A stretch of DNA of 43,735 bases, taken from assembly GCF_944380975.1 (NCBI RefSeq), contig NZ_CALWJK010000014.1, positions 1-43,735 on the forward strand. Reading direction: 5' to 3'. Below the pieces are notes generated by a model. It did no database searches. It worked only from the letters and a program-made list of their open reading frames with translations, and was not told the DNA's origin. Shown piece by piece: positions 23,592 to 31,708 of the stretch (positions are counted from its first letter, which is position 1; every line of letters starts with the position of its first letter). This stretch comes from an uncultured Agathobaculum sp. Lineage in GTDB: Bacteria; Bacillota; Clostridia; Oscillospirales; Butyricicoccaceae. The position numbers and the translations under genes are program-made.

Positions 23592-24143
23592 TTATTTTCC
23601 CACATACCAGTCCAGATTTACCGCCATTTCATGCGGCAGATAAAAACACAGGTGGTCTTTCACCTGTCCGTTATACAGCAGCTCCGCGCGGTGCAGCACG
23701 CCTTCATATTGAAAGCCGCATTTTTCCAGCACACGGCGCGAAGCAGGGTTATCCGGATAGCAGGTCGCGCTGATGAGATCCAGCCCCATTTGACCAAAGC
23801 CGAAGCGCACCGCCGCGCGCACCGCCTCTGTCATATACCCCTGTCCCCAGTAGTCTACACCCAGCGCATAGCCGAGCGAACGCGCCGAGCCGTATTGCCG
23901 CGCAGAATCGGTGATCAGCCCGATCGAACCCATCAGGCGGCGATCAGTCTGTCGCTCGATCGCCCATACGCTCGATTGGTTCAGGAAAACCAGATGCAGG
24001 ATATCGCTCGACTCCAGCAGGCTTTCATGCGGCTTCCAACCTGCATTCCGTCCCACTTCCTCATCCTTGGAGTAAGCGTAAAGCGCTTCCACATCATCCT
24101 CCCGAAAGGGGCGGAGCGTCAACCGTTCGGTTGTCAGCGTCAT
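23592..24143 (-). CDS. GNAT-family N-acetyltransferase (RimJ/RimL-like)
   Basis: 183 residues starting MTLTTERLTLRPFREDDVEAL, the RimJ/RimL N-terminus. The acetyl-CoA-binding motif is in LGYALGVDYWGQGYMTEAV, and CYPDNPASRRVLEKCGF is the typical C-terminal part. It would acetylate a protein N-terminus or a small amine; the substrate is unknown. The ATG at 24141-24143 has GGAGAG upstream; the longer reading to 24278 runs through the purA terminator and is rejected. It lies after purA, with the purA terminator between; no own promoter is obvious. Confidence 0.9.
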   Translation of the reverse strand: MTLTTERLTLRPFREDDVEALYAYSKDEEVGRNAGWKPHESLLESSDILHLVFLNQSSVWAIERQTDRRLMGSIGLITDSARQYGSARSLGYALGVDYWGQGYMTEAVRAAVRFGFGQMGLDLISATCYPDNPASRRVLEKCGFQYEGVLHRAELLYNGQVKDHLCFYLPHEMAVNLDWYVGK

Positions 24144-24177
24144 AGGGAACTCTCTCCTTTCCGTTGACAGAAAAGCA

Positions 24178-24210
24178 AAAGGGCGCAAAGCAATGCACTT
24201 TGCGCCCTTT
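24178..24210 (-). terminator. Terminator of purA
   Basis: A 13-bp perfect stem AAAGGGCGCAAAG (24178-24190) / CTTTGCGCCCTTT (24198-24210) with a 7-base loop. On the minus strand it is followed by TTGCTTTTCT, eight bases after the purA stop. Confidence 0.82.
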
Positions 24211-24217
24211 CCTCTTA

Positions 24218-25501
24218 TTACTTGATCGTCATGACCTGATCGCGTGCCGGACCAACGCCCAGCATGGTGATCGGACAACCGATGATACGCTCCAGTTCAT
24301 GGATATAATCCTGTACCGTCTGCGGCAGCTCGCCGAACGAGCGGCAATTCGTGATATCCTCGTCAAAGCCGGGGAACTCCTCATAAACCGGCTCGCAATC
24401 CACCAGATCCATGAAGTTCGCCGGGAACTCGGTGACGGTTTCGCCGTTCTTCAGCTTATAGCCCACGCAGACCTTGAGCTTGGGCAGGCCGCGCAGCGGG
24501 TCGATCTTGTTGATGACGACTTCGGTCAGACCGTTGACGCGCACCGCATAGCGCGCGACCACAGCATCGAACCAGCCGGTACGGCGCGGACGGCCGGTAA
24601 CCGTGCCGAACTCACCGCCGGCGTTGCGGATGTAATCGCCCGTTTCATCAAACAGCTCGGTCGGGAACGGACCTTCGCCCACGCGGGTGGTGTAGGACTT
24701 GAAAATACCCATGATGCTGTCGATGGCCGTCGGGCCAACGCCCGAACCGATGCAGCAGCCGCCCGCCACCGGATGCGACGAGGTGACAAACGGATAGGTA
24801 CCCATATCAAGGTCGAGCAACGTGCCTTGCGCGCCCTCGAACAGCACTTCCTTGCCCTCCTTGACCGCGTTCCACGTCAGGATGGAGGTATCGCACACAT
24901 AGGGACGCAGCCGGTCGGCGTATTCGCGGTACTCCGCGATCACCGCGTCCGCGTCGATCGCCTCGCCGCCGTACACGCCGGTGATGACACGGTTCTTGTG
25001 CGCGCACGCCTCGCGGATGACGGTTTCAAAGCGCTCTGCATCGACAAAATCGTGCATGCGCACACCGCTGCGCTCGGATTTATCCATATAGGTCGGGCCG
25101 ATGCCCTTCTTGGTCGTGCCGATGGCGGTGCCTTCCTTGGCTTTTTCCGCTTCGCTCAGCGCGTCCAGCTCCAGATGCCACGGCAGGATGCAATGGCAGC
25201 GCGCGTCGATAAACAGCTTGTCGGTCGAAACGCCCTTTTCGTGCAGGCCGTCAATTTCGCCCAGCACCGCCTTGGGATTGACCACCACGCCCGGACCGAT
25301 CACATTCGTGCAATCCGGATACAGGATACCCGAAGGGATGAGCTGCAGCTTGTATTTCACGCCGTTCGCCACAACGGTATGACCGGCGTTGTTGCCGCCC
25401 TGGCTGCGGACGACCAGATCGGCCTTGCCCGCGAAGATATCAATGAACTTGCCCTTGCCTTCGTCGCCCCACTGAGCGCCGAGAATTACCTTACCTGGCA
25501 T
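24218..25501 (-). CDS. purA: Adenylosuccinate synthetase
   Basis: 427 residues, family length. GTP-dependent joining of IMP and aspartate, the first step from IMP to AMP. Starts MPGKVILGAQWGDEGKGK (P-loop GDEGKGK with the catalytic Asp) and includes NNAGHTVV with the catalytic His, GTTKKGIGPTY and the C-terminal VGVGPARDQ. The ATG at 25499-25501 is chosen for the family N-terminus, with GGAAGG upstream; ten further codons upstream are leader. Single-gene unit with its own promoter and terminator, divergent from the cysteine desulfurase. Confidence 0.97.
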   Translation of the reverse strand: MPGKVILGAQWGDEGKGKFIDIFAGKADLVVRSQGGNNAGHTVVANGVKYKLQLIPSGILYPDCTNVIGPGVVVNPKAVLGEIDGLHEKGVSTDKLFIDARCHCILPWHLELDALSEAEKAKEGTAIGTTKKGIGPTYMDKSERSGVRMHDFVDAERFETVIREACAHKNRVITGVYGGEAIDADAVIAEYREYADRLRPYVCDTSILTWNAVKEGKEVLFEGAQGTLLDLDMGTYPFVTSSHPVAGGCCIGSGVGPTAIDSIMGIFKSYTTRVGEGPFPTELFDETGDYIRNAGGEFGTVTGRPRRTGWFDAVVARYAVRVNGLTEVVINKIDPLRGLPKLKVCVGYKLKNGETVTEFPANFMDLVDCEPVYEEFPGFDEDITNCRSFGELPQTVQDYIHELERIIGCPITMLGVGPARDQVMTIK

Positions 25502-25555
25502 AGGATTTCCTTCCTTTCTGCTCTCGGACACGCTTTCAGCATGTCATACAATGAA

Positions 25556-25584
25556 AGTATAGCATAGCACGCCGCTCTTTTCAA
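25556..25584 (-). promoter_or_regulatory. Promoter of purA
   Basis: Minus-strand TTGAAA (25579-25584), 17-base spacer, TATACT (25556-25561), leaving a leader of about 50 bases. No guanine-type purine riboswitch is visible in it. Confidence 0.78.
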
Positions 25585-25605
25585 TCCTGATTTGCGCCTT
25601 TTGAC

Positions 25606-25634
25606 TTGTAAAAGGGCATACACCGTTGTAAAAT
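25606..25634 (+). promoter_or_regulatory. Promoter of the desulfurase-thiI unit
   Basis: TTGTAA (25606-25611), 17-base spacer, TAAAAT (25629-25634), about 30 bases before the ATG. It lies 22 bases from the divergent purA promoter. Confidence 0.65.
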
Positions 25635-25667
25635 ATCCATGTACTTATCAAAGGAGACGGAAAGGAC

Positions 25668-26795
25668 ATGCATTATCTGGACAATGCGGCGACGACGGCA
25701 GTGCTGCCTGAAGCGGCTGAGGCTGCGATGCACGCGATGTGCACCTGCTTCGGCAACCCGTCAAGCCTGCATCAAATGGGAATAAACGCCTCTCACCTGC
25801 TGGAGGACAGCAGGAAAGCAGTGGCTTCCGCGCTCGGCTGCCTGCCGGAGGAGACCTACTTTACCTCCTGCGGCACGGAGAGCACCAACATCAGCCTGCG
25901 CGGGGTCGCCCACCTCAACCGCCACCAAAAGGGGCGCATCATCACGACCGAAATCGAGCACGCGGCAACGCTCAACACCTGCAAACAGCTCGCCGCTGAA
26001 GGGTTTGATGTGGTGTTCCTCGCGCCGGATGAGACCGGCCATATCACGCCCGACGCGCTCGCAGACGCGCTGACCGAGGACACAGTGCTGCTGTCCTGCC
26101 AGCTGGTCAATAATGAAATCGGCACGGTACAGCCGGTGGCCGAACTCGGCGCGCTGCTCCGCGCCAAAGCGCCGCGCGCGCTGTTCCACATCGACGCAGT
26201 GCAAGGGCTGGCGCGCGTGGGGCTCACACCAAAGAAGTGGAACTGCGACCTGATGAGCGTGTCCGGTCACAAGATCGGCGCGCCCAAAGGCATTGGCGCG
26301 CTGTATGTCAAAAAAGGGCTGCGCCTCCCGCCCTTAATGTTCGGCGGCGGACAGGAAAAGGGGATGCGTCCGGGCACCGAGGCACTGCCGAATATCGCAG
26401 CCTTTGCCAAAGCGTGCGAAATCCGCATGGCGCACTTTGACGAGGATTTTGCGCACGTGCAAAGCCTTGCCGACTATCTGCATGCGCAGGTTACGGCGCA
26501 GCTGCCGGACGCAGCGTTCAACGGCGCGGGCGATATCCCGCATGTGGTCAACCTGTCGCTTCCCGGCTGTAAGAGCGAGGTCATGCTGCGTGTGCTGGAG
26601 AGCGACGAGGTCTATGTTTCAAGCGGCTCGGCCTGCTCCAAAGGCAAGCAAAGCGGCGTGCTCAAGGCGCTCGGCCTGCCCAAAGCGCGCACGGACAGCG
26701 CGCTGCGCGTGTCCTTCTGTCCATCGAACACCAAGGAAGATGTGGACGCTTTTATCACAGCCGCGCAAAAGGGTCAGAAAATGTTCAAACGATAA
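25668..26795 (+). CDS. Cysteine desulfurase (NifS/IscS-type), likely partner of ThiI
   Basis: 375 residues. A PLP enzyme moving sulfur from cysteine to an active-site persulfide. Starts MHYLDNAATTAVLP; PLP-binding His in EIEHAATL, PLP Lys in SVSGHKIGAPKG (about 200) and the active Cys in SSGSACSKGKQSG (about 325, short class-I-like loop). It is 14 bases upstream of thiI, like Bacillus NifZ-ThiI, so it most likely supplies sulfur for 4-thiouridine in tRNA rather than general Fe-S assembly; there is no iscU or sufU here. AAGGAGACGG precedes the ATG. Confidence 0.94.
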   Translation: MHYLDNAATTAVLPEAAEAAMHAMCTCFGNPSSLHQMGINASHLLEDSRKAVASALGCLPEETYFTSCGTESTNISLRGVAHLNRHQKGRIITTEIEHAATLNTCKQLAAEGFDVVFLAPDETGHITPDALADALTEDTVLLSCQLVNNEIGTVQPVAELGALLRAKAPRALFHIDAVQGLARVGLTPKKWNCDLMSVSGHKIGAPKGIGALYVKKGLRLPPLMFGGGQEKGMRPGTEALPNIAAFAKACEIRMAHFDEDFAHVQSLADYLHAQVTAQLPDAAFNGAGDIPHVVNLSLPGCKSEVMLRVLESDEVYVSSGSACSKGKQSGVLKALGLPKARTDSALRVSFCPSNTKEDVDAFITAAQKGQKMFKR

Positions 26796-26809
26796 ATAAA
26801 GGAGAAACT

Positions 26810-27979
26810 ATGAAAGAAGTATTGCTGCTCAAGTGCGGAGAGATCGTACTCAAAGGCCTTAACCGCAAAACCTTTGAAGATCGCCTGCTCAAAAACCTGT
26901 CTCGCCGTATGAAGCACGTCGCGGACTGCAACATCTCCATGCGCCAGTCGGTGGTCTATGTCGAAGTGCCCGAGGACGCGGATGCAGACGCGGTCATGGA
27001 CTGCGCGCGCCATGTGTTCGGCTTTGCAACCATCTCTCGCGCGGCGGTCTGCCCGGAAAAGACGCTTGAAAGCGTCATCGACACCGCACAAAGCTATCTT
27101 GCGCCGCGTTTTGCGCAAGCAAAGACCTTCAAGGTCGAGACCAAGCGCGGCGATAAGAAATTCCCCATGACCTCGACCGAGATCAGCCAGCACGTCGGCG
27201 GCGAGCTGGCCGACCGTTTTCCGGACGTGCGCCCCTACATGCATGGCCCCGACCTGACGGTTCACGTCGAGATCCGCGAACAGTACGCCTTTGTCCACGC
27301 AGGCCCCGAGCCGGGCGCGGGCGGCATGCCGATCGGCTCGAACGGCAGAGCCGCGCTCCTGCTTTCGGGCGGCATCGACAGCCCGGTTGCGGGCTGGATG
27401 ATGGCCAAGCGCGGGCTGGAACTGGTCGGCGTACACTTTTTCAGCTATCCCTACACCTCGGAGCGTGCCAAGGACAAGGTGCTCGAGCTGGGCCGCAAGC
27501 TGACCGCATGGTGCGGCCGCATGAGCGTCATGGTCGTGCCGTTCACCAAAATTCAAGAGGAAATCCGTGAAAAGTGCCATGAAGAGCTGTTCACGCTCAT
27601 CATGCGGCGCTTTATGATGCGCATTGCCGAAAAAGTGGCAGTCGAATACGGCTGCGGCGCGCTCATCACCGGCGAGTCGCTCGGACAGGTCGCCAGCCAG
27701 ACCATGCCCGCCATGGGCGTGACCGGCGCAGTGTGCGAGCTGCCGATTTTCCGCCCGTGCATCGGCATGGACAAGGAAGAAATCGTCACGATTGCCCGCA
27801 AGATCGACACCTTTGAAACCTCCATCCTGCCGTATGAGGACTGCTGCACGGTGTTCACCCCCAAGCACCCGAACACCAAGCCCAAGATGCCGAAAATCCT
27901 CGAAGCGGAGAGCCATCTGGATGTAGATGCGCTGGTCGAGGAAGCCGTTGCAGGTGTCGAAATCATTCACCTACCGTAA
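26810..27979 (+). CDS. thiI: tRNA 4-thiouridine synthetase ThiI
   Basis: 389 residues. A ferredoxin-like domain and THUMP domain (about 1-165), then a PP-loop ATPase with LLSGGIDSPVAGW (about 181-193) that adenylates U8 of tRNA before sulfur transfer. It ends without a rhodanese domain, like the Bacillus type, so sulfur must come directly from the desulfurase encoded just upstream. AAAGGAG site before the ATG. cinA follows after 24 bases in the same orientation. Confidence 0.96.
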   Translation: MKEVLLLKCGEIVLKGLNRKTFEDRLLKNLSRRMKHVADCNISMRQSVVYVEVPEDADADAVMDCARHVFGFATISRAAVCPEKTLESVIDTAQSYLAPRFAQAKTFKVETKRGDKKFPMTSTEISQHVGGELADRFPDVRPYMHGPDLTVHVEIREQYAFVHAGPEPGAGGMPIGSNGRAALLLSGGIDSPVAGWMMAKRGLELVGVHFFSYPYTSERAKDKVLELGRKLTAWCGRMSVMVVPFTKIQEEIREKCHEELFTLIMRRFMMRIAEKVAVEYGCGALITGESLGQVASQTMPAMGVTGAVCELPIFRPCIGMDKEEIVTIARKIDTFETSILPYEDCCTVFTPKHPNTKPKMPKILEAESHLDVDALVEEAVAGVEIIHLP

Positions 27980-28003
27980 AGCAAGAAAGAAGGCATTATT
28001 TCC

Positions 28004-29233
28004 ATGAACGCAGAACTGATTGCCGTCGGCACGGAGATCCTGCTGGGCGACATTGTCAACACAGATGCGCAGGTCATCTCGCAGGGTCTGAGCGAACTGG
28101 GCATCAACGTATTTTACCAGACCGTCGTCGGCGACAACCCGGCGCGCTTGCGCCATGTCATTGAGACCGCGCGCGACCGTGCGGATATCATCATCACAAC
28201 CGGCGGCCTTGGGCCGACGCTCGATGACCTGACCAAAGAGACGCTCGCGACCGTATTTGGCCGCAAAATGGCGCTGCACCAGCCCTCGCTCGACCGCATC
28301 AAGGACTTTTTCCAGACCATCGGCCGCGAAATGACCCCGAACAATGAAAAGCAGGCGTGGCTGCCCGAGGGCTGCACGGTGTTCGTAAACGAATGGGGCA
28401 CCGCGCCCGGCTGCGCGTTTGAGGCATACGGCAAGCACGTCATCATGCTGCCCGGCCCGCCGCGCGAGTGCGAGCCGATGTGGAAGCAGTGCGCCATGCC
28501 TTACCTTTATCCGTTTGCGGGCGGCTGCATCGTTTCGCGCAACGTCCGCGTATTCGGTCTGGGCGAGAGCAATATGGAGACCATCCTGCACGATATGATG
28601 GAAAACAGCACCAACCCCACCATTGCGCCTTACGCCAAGACCTCGGAATGCTTTGCACGCGTGACCGCTAAGGCGGAAACCCCCGAGGAATGCGAAAAGC
28701 TGCTTGAGCCGGTCGTGGAGAAAATCTGTGACCTGCTGGGCGACGACGTGTACGGCGTGGACGTGGATTCGCTGGAGCAGGTTATGGGCGACGGGCTGCG
28801 CGCACGCGGCATGACGCTTGCCGTGGCGGAAAGCTGCACGGGCGGTTTGCTGTCCAAGCGCATCACCGATGTACCCGGCTGCTCGGATTACTACCTCGGC
28901 GGCGTATGCTCGTATGCCAACGAGGTCAAGATGAACGTGCTGGGCGTGAAAAAGGAAACGCTCGACACGGTCGGCGCGGTATCTCCCGAAGTAGCTGAGC
29001 AGATGGCCGAGGGCGTGGCAAAGGCACTCGGTGCGGATGTCGGCGTAGGCATCACGGGCGTCGCCGGCCCGGGCGGCGGCACGGAGGAAAAGCCCGTCGG
29101 TCTGGTATACATCAGCGTCTGGTGCAAGGGGCAGCACTACACCCGCAAGATGAAGTCCACCAATGGACGCGACCGCGTGCGCATGCAGGCGGCTTCCACC
29201 GCCCTCGACTTGATTCGCCGCAACATTTTTTGA
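28004..29233 (+). CDS. cinA: CinA-family protein (competence/damage-inducible; NMN deamidase domain)
   Basis: 409 residues. The N-terminal MoCF/COG1058 domain (MNAELIAVGTEILLGDIVNT; TGGLGPTLDDLTKE) is joined to a C-terminal CinA domain (AVAESCTGGLLSKRIT; GVGITGVAGPGGG). The C-terminal domain is a nicotinamide-mononucleotide amidohydrolase in characterised members and the N-terminal one an ADP-ribose pyrophosphatase, so it may work in NAD salvage. In streptococci CinA is linked with RecA and competence; recA is not in this window. Terminator directly after. Confidence 0.95.
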   Translation: MNAELIAVGTEILLGDIVNTDAQVISQGLSELGINVFYQTVVGDNPARLRHVIETARDRADIIITTGGLGPTLDDLTKETLATVFGRKMALHQPSLDRIKDFFQTIGREMTPNNEKQAWLPEGCTVFVNEWGTAPGCAFEAYGKHVIMLPGPPRECEPMWKQCAMPYLYPFAGGCIVSRNVRVFGLGESNMETILHDMMENSTNPTIAPYAKTSECFARVTAKAETPEECEKLLEPVVEKICDLLGDDVYGVDVDSLEQVMGDGLRARGMTLAVAESCTGGLLSKRITDVPGCSDYYLGGVCSYANEVKMNVLGVKKETLDTVGAVSPEVAEQMAEGVAKALGADVGVGITGVAGPGGGTEEKPVGLVYISVWCKGQHYTRKMKSTNGRDRVRMQAASTALDLIRRNIF

Positions 29234-29310
29234 ACAAATAAGTGCGGTTTTGTCTGTTTTTTCGACATTCCCAGTCATTCCCTGTGGAAACCAAACAAAA
29301 TTCTCATCAA

Positions 29311-29349
29311 AAAAGTCCAGCAATTGTGTAAAATTGCTGGACTTTTGTT
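29311..29349 (+). terminator. Terminator of cinA
   Basis: A 15-bp perfect stem AAAAGTCCAGCAATT (29311-29325) / AATTGCTGGACTTTT (29332-29346) with a 6-base loop, then GTTT. Its distal arm overlaps the -35 box of the glgB promoter. Confidence 0.88.
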
Positions 29350-29366
29350 TCCCCTTGATGTATACT
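29338..29366 (+). promoter_or_regulatory. Promoter of the glycogen operon (glgB)
   Basis: TGGACT (29338-29343, 4 of 6), 17-base spacer, TATACT (29361-29366). Transcription would start near 29373, leaving a leader of about 125 bases before glgB. The leader holds a small hairpin TTCGCC/GGCGAA (29390-29409) and is otherwise without recognised elements. The -35 box lies in the cinA terminator arm. Confidence 0.6.
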
Positions 29367-29496
29367 ATATCTAACTAAAGTGAGAGGTATTCGCCTATAA
29401 CAGGGCGAAATGTACAAAACAGTTGGAAAATTTTCGAAGATACGCTGTATTTTGGCATTCCGAGAACATAAGAAGTGCAAAAGGGAGAGATGCGAT

Positions 29497-31647
29497 ATGA
29501 AGAAAACACCCGCAGCGCCGGCCTGTGAAAAGCGCAGCCAGCTTTTCTATTCGGGCAGGGACTGCCGCGCCTTTGACTATATGGGCGCACATCCCTTTGA
29601 ACAGGACGGCGAACCCGGCTACCTGTTCCGGGTCTACGCCCCCGAAGCGGAAAAGGTTTCGGTCATGGGCGAATTCAACGGCTGGAATCGCGACGTGGAC
29701 TACATGATGCGCGACGAGCAGGGCATCTGGGAAAAATTCATTCCGCATGTTTCCGAATATGCAGCATATAAGTATAGTGTATGGGCCAAATCGGGCGATG
29801 TATTCGACAAGTCCGACCCGTACGGCTTCCACAGCGAAACCCGCCCCGGCAACGCCTCCAAGGTATATGACATCGAGGGCTACGAATGGAACGACGCTTC
29901 CTGGATGGACTGGCGCAAGGGTCATCTGCCCTATTCCAGCCCGGTTAATATCTACGAATGCCATCTCGGCTCGTGGAAGGTACATGAGGACGGCAACTTC
30001 TATTCCTACCGCCAGCTTGCGGACGAGCTGGTGCCCTACGTCAAGGAGATGGGCTATACCCACATCGAAGTCATGCCGCTGACCGAGTATCCGTTCGACG
30101 GCTCATGGGGCTATCAGGTCATCGGCTATTTTGCCGCGACCAGCCGCTACGGCACGCCCAAGGATCTGATGTACTTCATTGACAAAGCGCATCAGGCAGG
30201 CCTCGGCGTCATCATGGACTGGGTACCCGCGCACTTCCCCAAGGACGGCTGCGGTCTGGTCGAGTTTGATGGCTCGTACCTCTATGAATACGCCGATCCG
30301 CTCAAGATGGAGCACAAGGAATGGGGCACGCGCGTATTTGACTATGGCAAGACCTCGACCCGCAACCTGCTGTTCTCCTCGGCAATGTTCTGGATCGAGA
30401 AGTTCCACATGGACGGCCTGCGCGTAGACGCGGTCGCTTCCATGCTTTATCTGGACTACAACCGCCAGCACGAATGGCGGCCCAACATCCATGGCGGCCG
30501 CGAGAATCTCGAAGCGATCGACTTTCTGCGCCTGCTCAACGAGTTCATCCTGACCGACCATCCGGACGTCATGATGATCGCAGAGGAATCCACCGCATGG
30601 CCGATGGTGACCAAGCCCGGCTATGACGGCGGTCTGGGCTTCAACTTCAAGTGGAACATGGGCTGGATGAACGATATGCTGTGCTACTGCTCGGCAGACC
30701 CCTTCTTCCGCAAGGACATGCATGACAAAATCACTTTCTCGTTCATGTATGCATTCTCGGAAAATTACATCCTGCCGCTTTCGCATGACGAAGTCGTGCA
30801 CGGCAAGTGCTCGCTGATCGGCAAGATGCCGCCTCCGTACGAAAACCAGTTCGGCGGCCTGCGCGCACTGTACGGCTACATGGCCGCACATCCGGGCAAA
30901 AAGATGCTGTTCATGGGCGGCGAGTTCGCCCAGTTCTCCGAGTGGGCATACCAGCGCGGACTGGACTGGATGCTGCTGGACTATCCGGCGCATAAGCAGA
31001 TGCAGACCTATGTCAAGGCGCTCAACCATTTCTATCTGGAAACCCCGCAGCTGTGGGAGCAGGACACCGACTGGCGCGGATTCGAGTGGATCAGCCACGA
31101 GGATAACCGCAACAACATCATCGCTTTCCGCCGCATTGCCAAGGACGGCAGCGATCTTGTCGCCGTTGTCAACTTCTCTCCCGAAGTGCAGGAGAATTAC
31201 CGTATCGGCGTACCGCTCGCCGGAACATATGAAGAGGTGTTCACCTCGGACAAGACCGAGTTCGGCGGCAGCGGCATGACCAATGGCAAGGTCAAGACCG
31301 ACAGCAAAAAGCCCATGCACGGACAGGAGCAGTCCATCAGCATCCAAATCCCGCGCTTCGGCGTATTATTCTTCAAGGGTAAGCCGCGCGCCAAGCGCCG
31401 CACCAAGGCTGAAATCGAAGCCGCGAAAAAGGCAGCCGCAGAGAAAGCCGCCAAGTCCGCCAAGGGATCGCGCACAGCCTCCAAGGCGGTTGCCAAAACC
31501 GGAACGCGCGCCGTAGCCAAGACGGGCTCCAAGGCCGTGGCGAAAACAGGGGAAAAAGCGGTCGCAAAGACCGGCACGAAAGCAGTCACCAAGACCGGAG
31601 AAAAGGCGGTGGTTCAGGCAAGCGATGCCGGCAAGCAGGATTCTTAA
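29497..31647 (+). CDS. glgB: 1,4-alpha-glucan branching enzyme GlgB with a Lys/Ala-rich repeat tail
   Basis: 716 residues. It makes alpha-1,6 branches in glycogen. CBM48 (about 35-125: LFRVYAPEAEKVSVMGEFNGW) is followed by the GH13 core with nucleophile Asp in GLRVDAVASMLY, acid Glu in MMIAEESTAW and LPLSHDEVVHGK. The ATG at 29497 has AAGGGAG nine bases ahead; an earlier in-frame ATG (29410) is in the leader. The core ends around residue 628. The last 88 residues are a basic tail: an Ala/Lys helix-like segment (KAEIEAAKKAAAEKAAK), then octapeptide repeats of the form xKAVAKTG. Such a tail is not part of known GlgB enzymes. First gene of glgBCDAP. Confidence 0.95.
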   Translation: MKKTPAAPACEKRSQLFYSGRDCRAFDYMGAHPFEQDGEPGYLFRVYAPEAEKVSVMGEFNGWNRDVDYMMRDEQGIWEKFIPHVSEYAAYKYSVWAKSGDVFDKSDPYGFHSETRPGNASKVYDIEGYEWNDASWMDWRKGHLPYSSPVNIYECHLGSWKVHEDGNFYSYRQLADELVPYVKEMGYTHIEVMPLTEYPFDGSWGYQVIGYFAATSRYGTPKDLMYFIDKAHQAGLGVIMDWVPAHFPKDGCGLVEFDGSYLYEYADPLKMEHKEWGTRVFDYGKTSTRNLLFSSAMFWIEKFHMDGLRVDAVASMLYLDYNRQHEWRPNIHGGRENLEAIDFLRLLNEFILTDHPDVMMIAEESTAWPMVTKPGYDGGLGFNFKWNMGWMNDMLCYCSADPFFRKDMHDKITFSFMYAFSENYILPLSHDEVVHGKCSLIGKMPPPYENQFGGLRALYGYMAAHPGKKMLFMGGEFAQFSEWAYQRGLDWMLLDYPAHKQMQTYVKALNHFYLETPQLWEQDTDWRGFEWISHEDNRNNIIAFRRIAKDGSDLVAVVNFSPEVQENYRIGVPLAGTYEEVFTSDKTEFGGSGMTNGKVKTDSKKPMHGQEQSISIQIPRFGVLFFKGKPRAKRRTKAEIEAAKKAAAEKAAKSAKGSRTASKAVAKTGTRAVAKTGSKAVAKTGEKAVAKTGTKAVTKTGEKAVVQASDAGKQDS
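31480..31623 (+). repeat. Six octapeptide-coding repeats at the GlgB C-terminus
   Basis: Six 24-base units encode SKAVAKTG, TRAVAKTG, SKAVAKTG, EKAVAKTG, TKAVTKTG and the decayed EKAVVQAS. The unit is kept at the protein level while codons vary (for example Ala-Val written GCGGTT, GCCGTA, GCCGTG, GCGGTC, GCAGTC), so this is not a recent DNA duplication. The composition resembles the Lys/Ala/Val/Thr tails of histone-H1-like bacterial proteins. Confidence 0.9.
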
Positions 31648-31708
31648 AAGGGGACGCGCCGAAACCGGCGTGAAATAATATGTAAACCGCAAAAAGGAGA
31701 GTTCATCA

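Noticed and set aside
24164-25567. 467-codon plus-strand frame opposite purA
   Set aside because: Shadow of purA; no ribosome binding site or family features, and it crosses the purA terminator and promoter.
27971-29323. 450-codon minus-strand frame opposite cinA
   Set aside because: Shadow frame; runs through the cinA terminator, amphipathic Arg/His-rich composition typical of antisense readings.
30103-31347. 414-codon minus-strand frame opposite glgB
   Set aside because: Shadow of glgB third-position bias; no start signal or motif.
31480-31623. GlgB repeat region as a CRISPR-like or minisatellite array
   Set aside because: Units are 24 bases, in frame, without spacers and diverged at the DNA level; it is a coding repeat.
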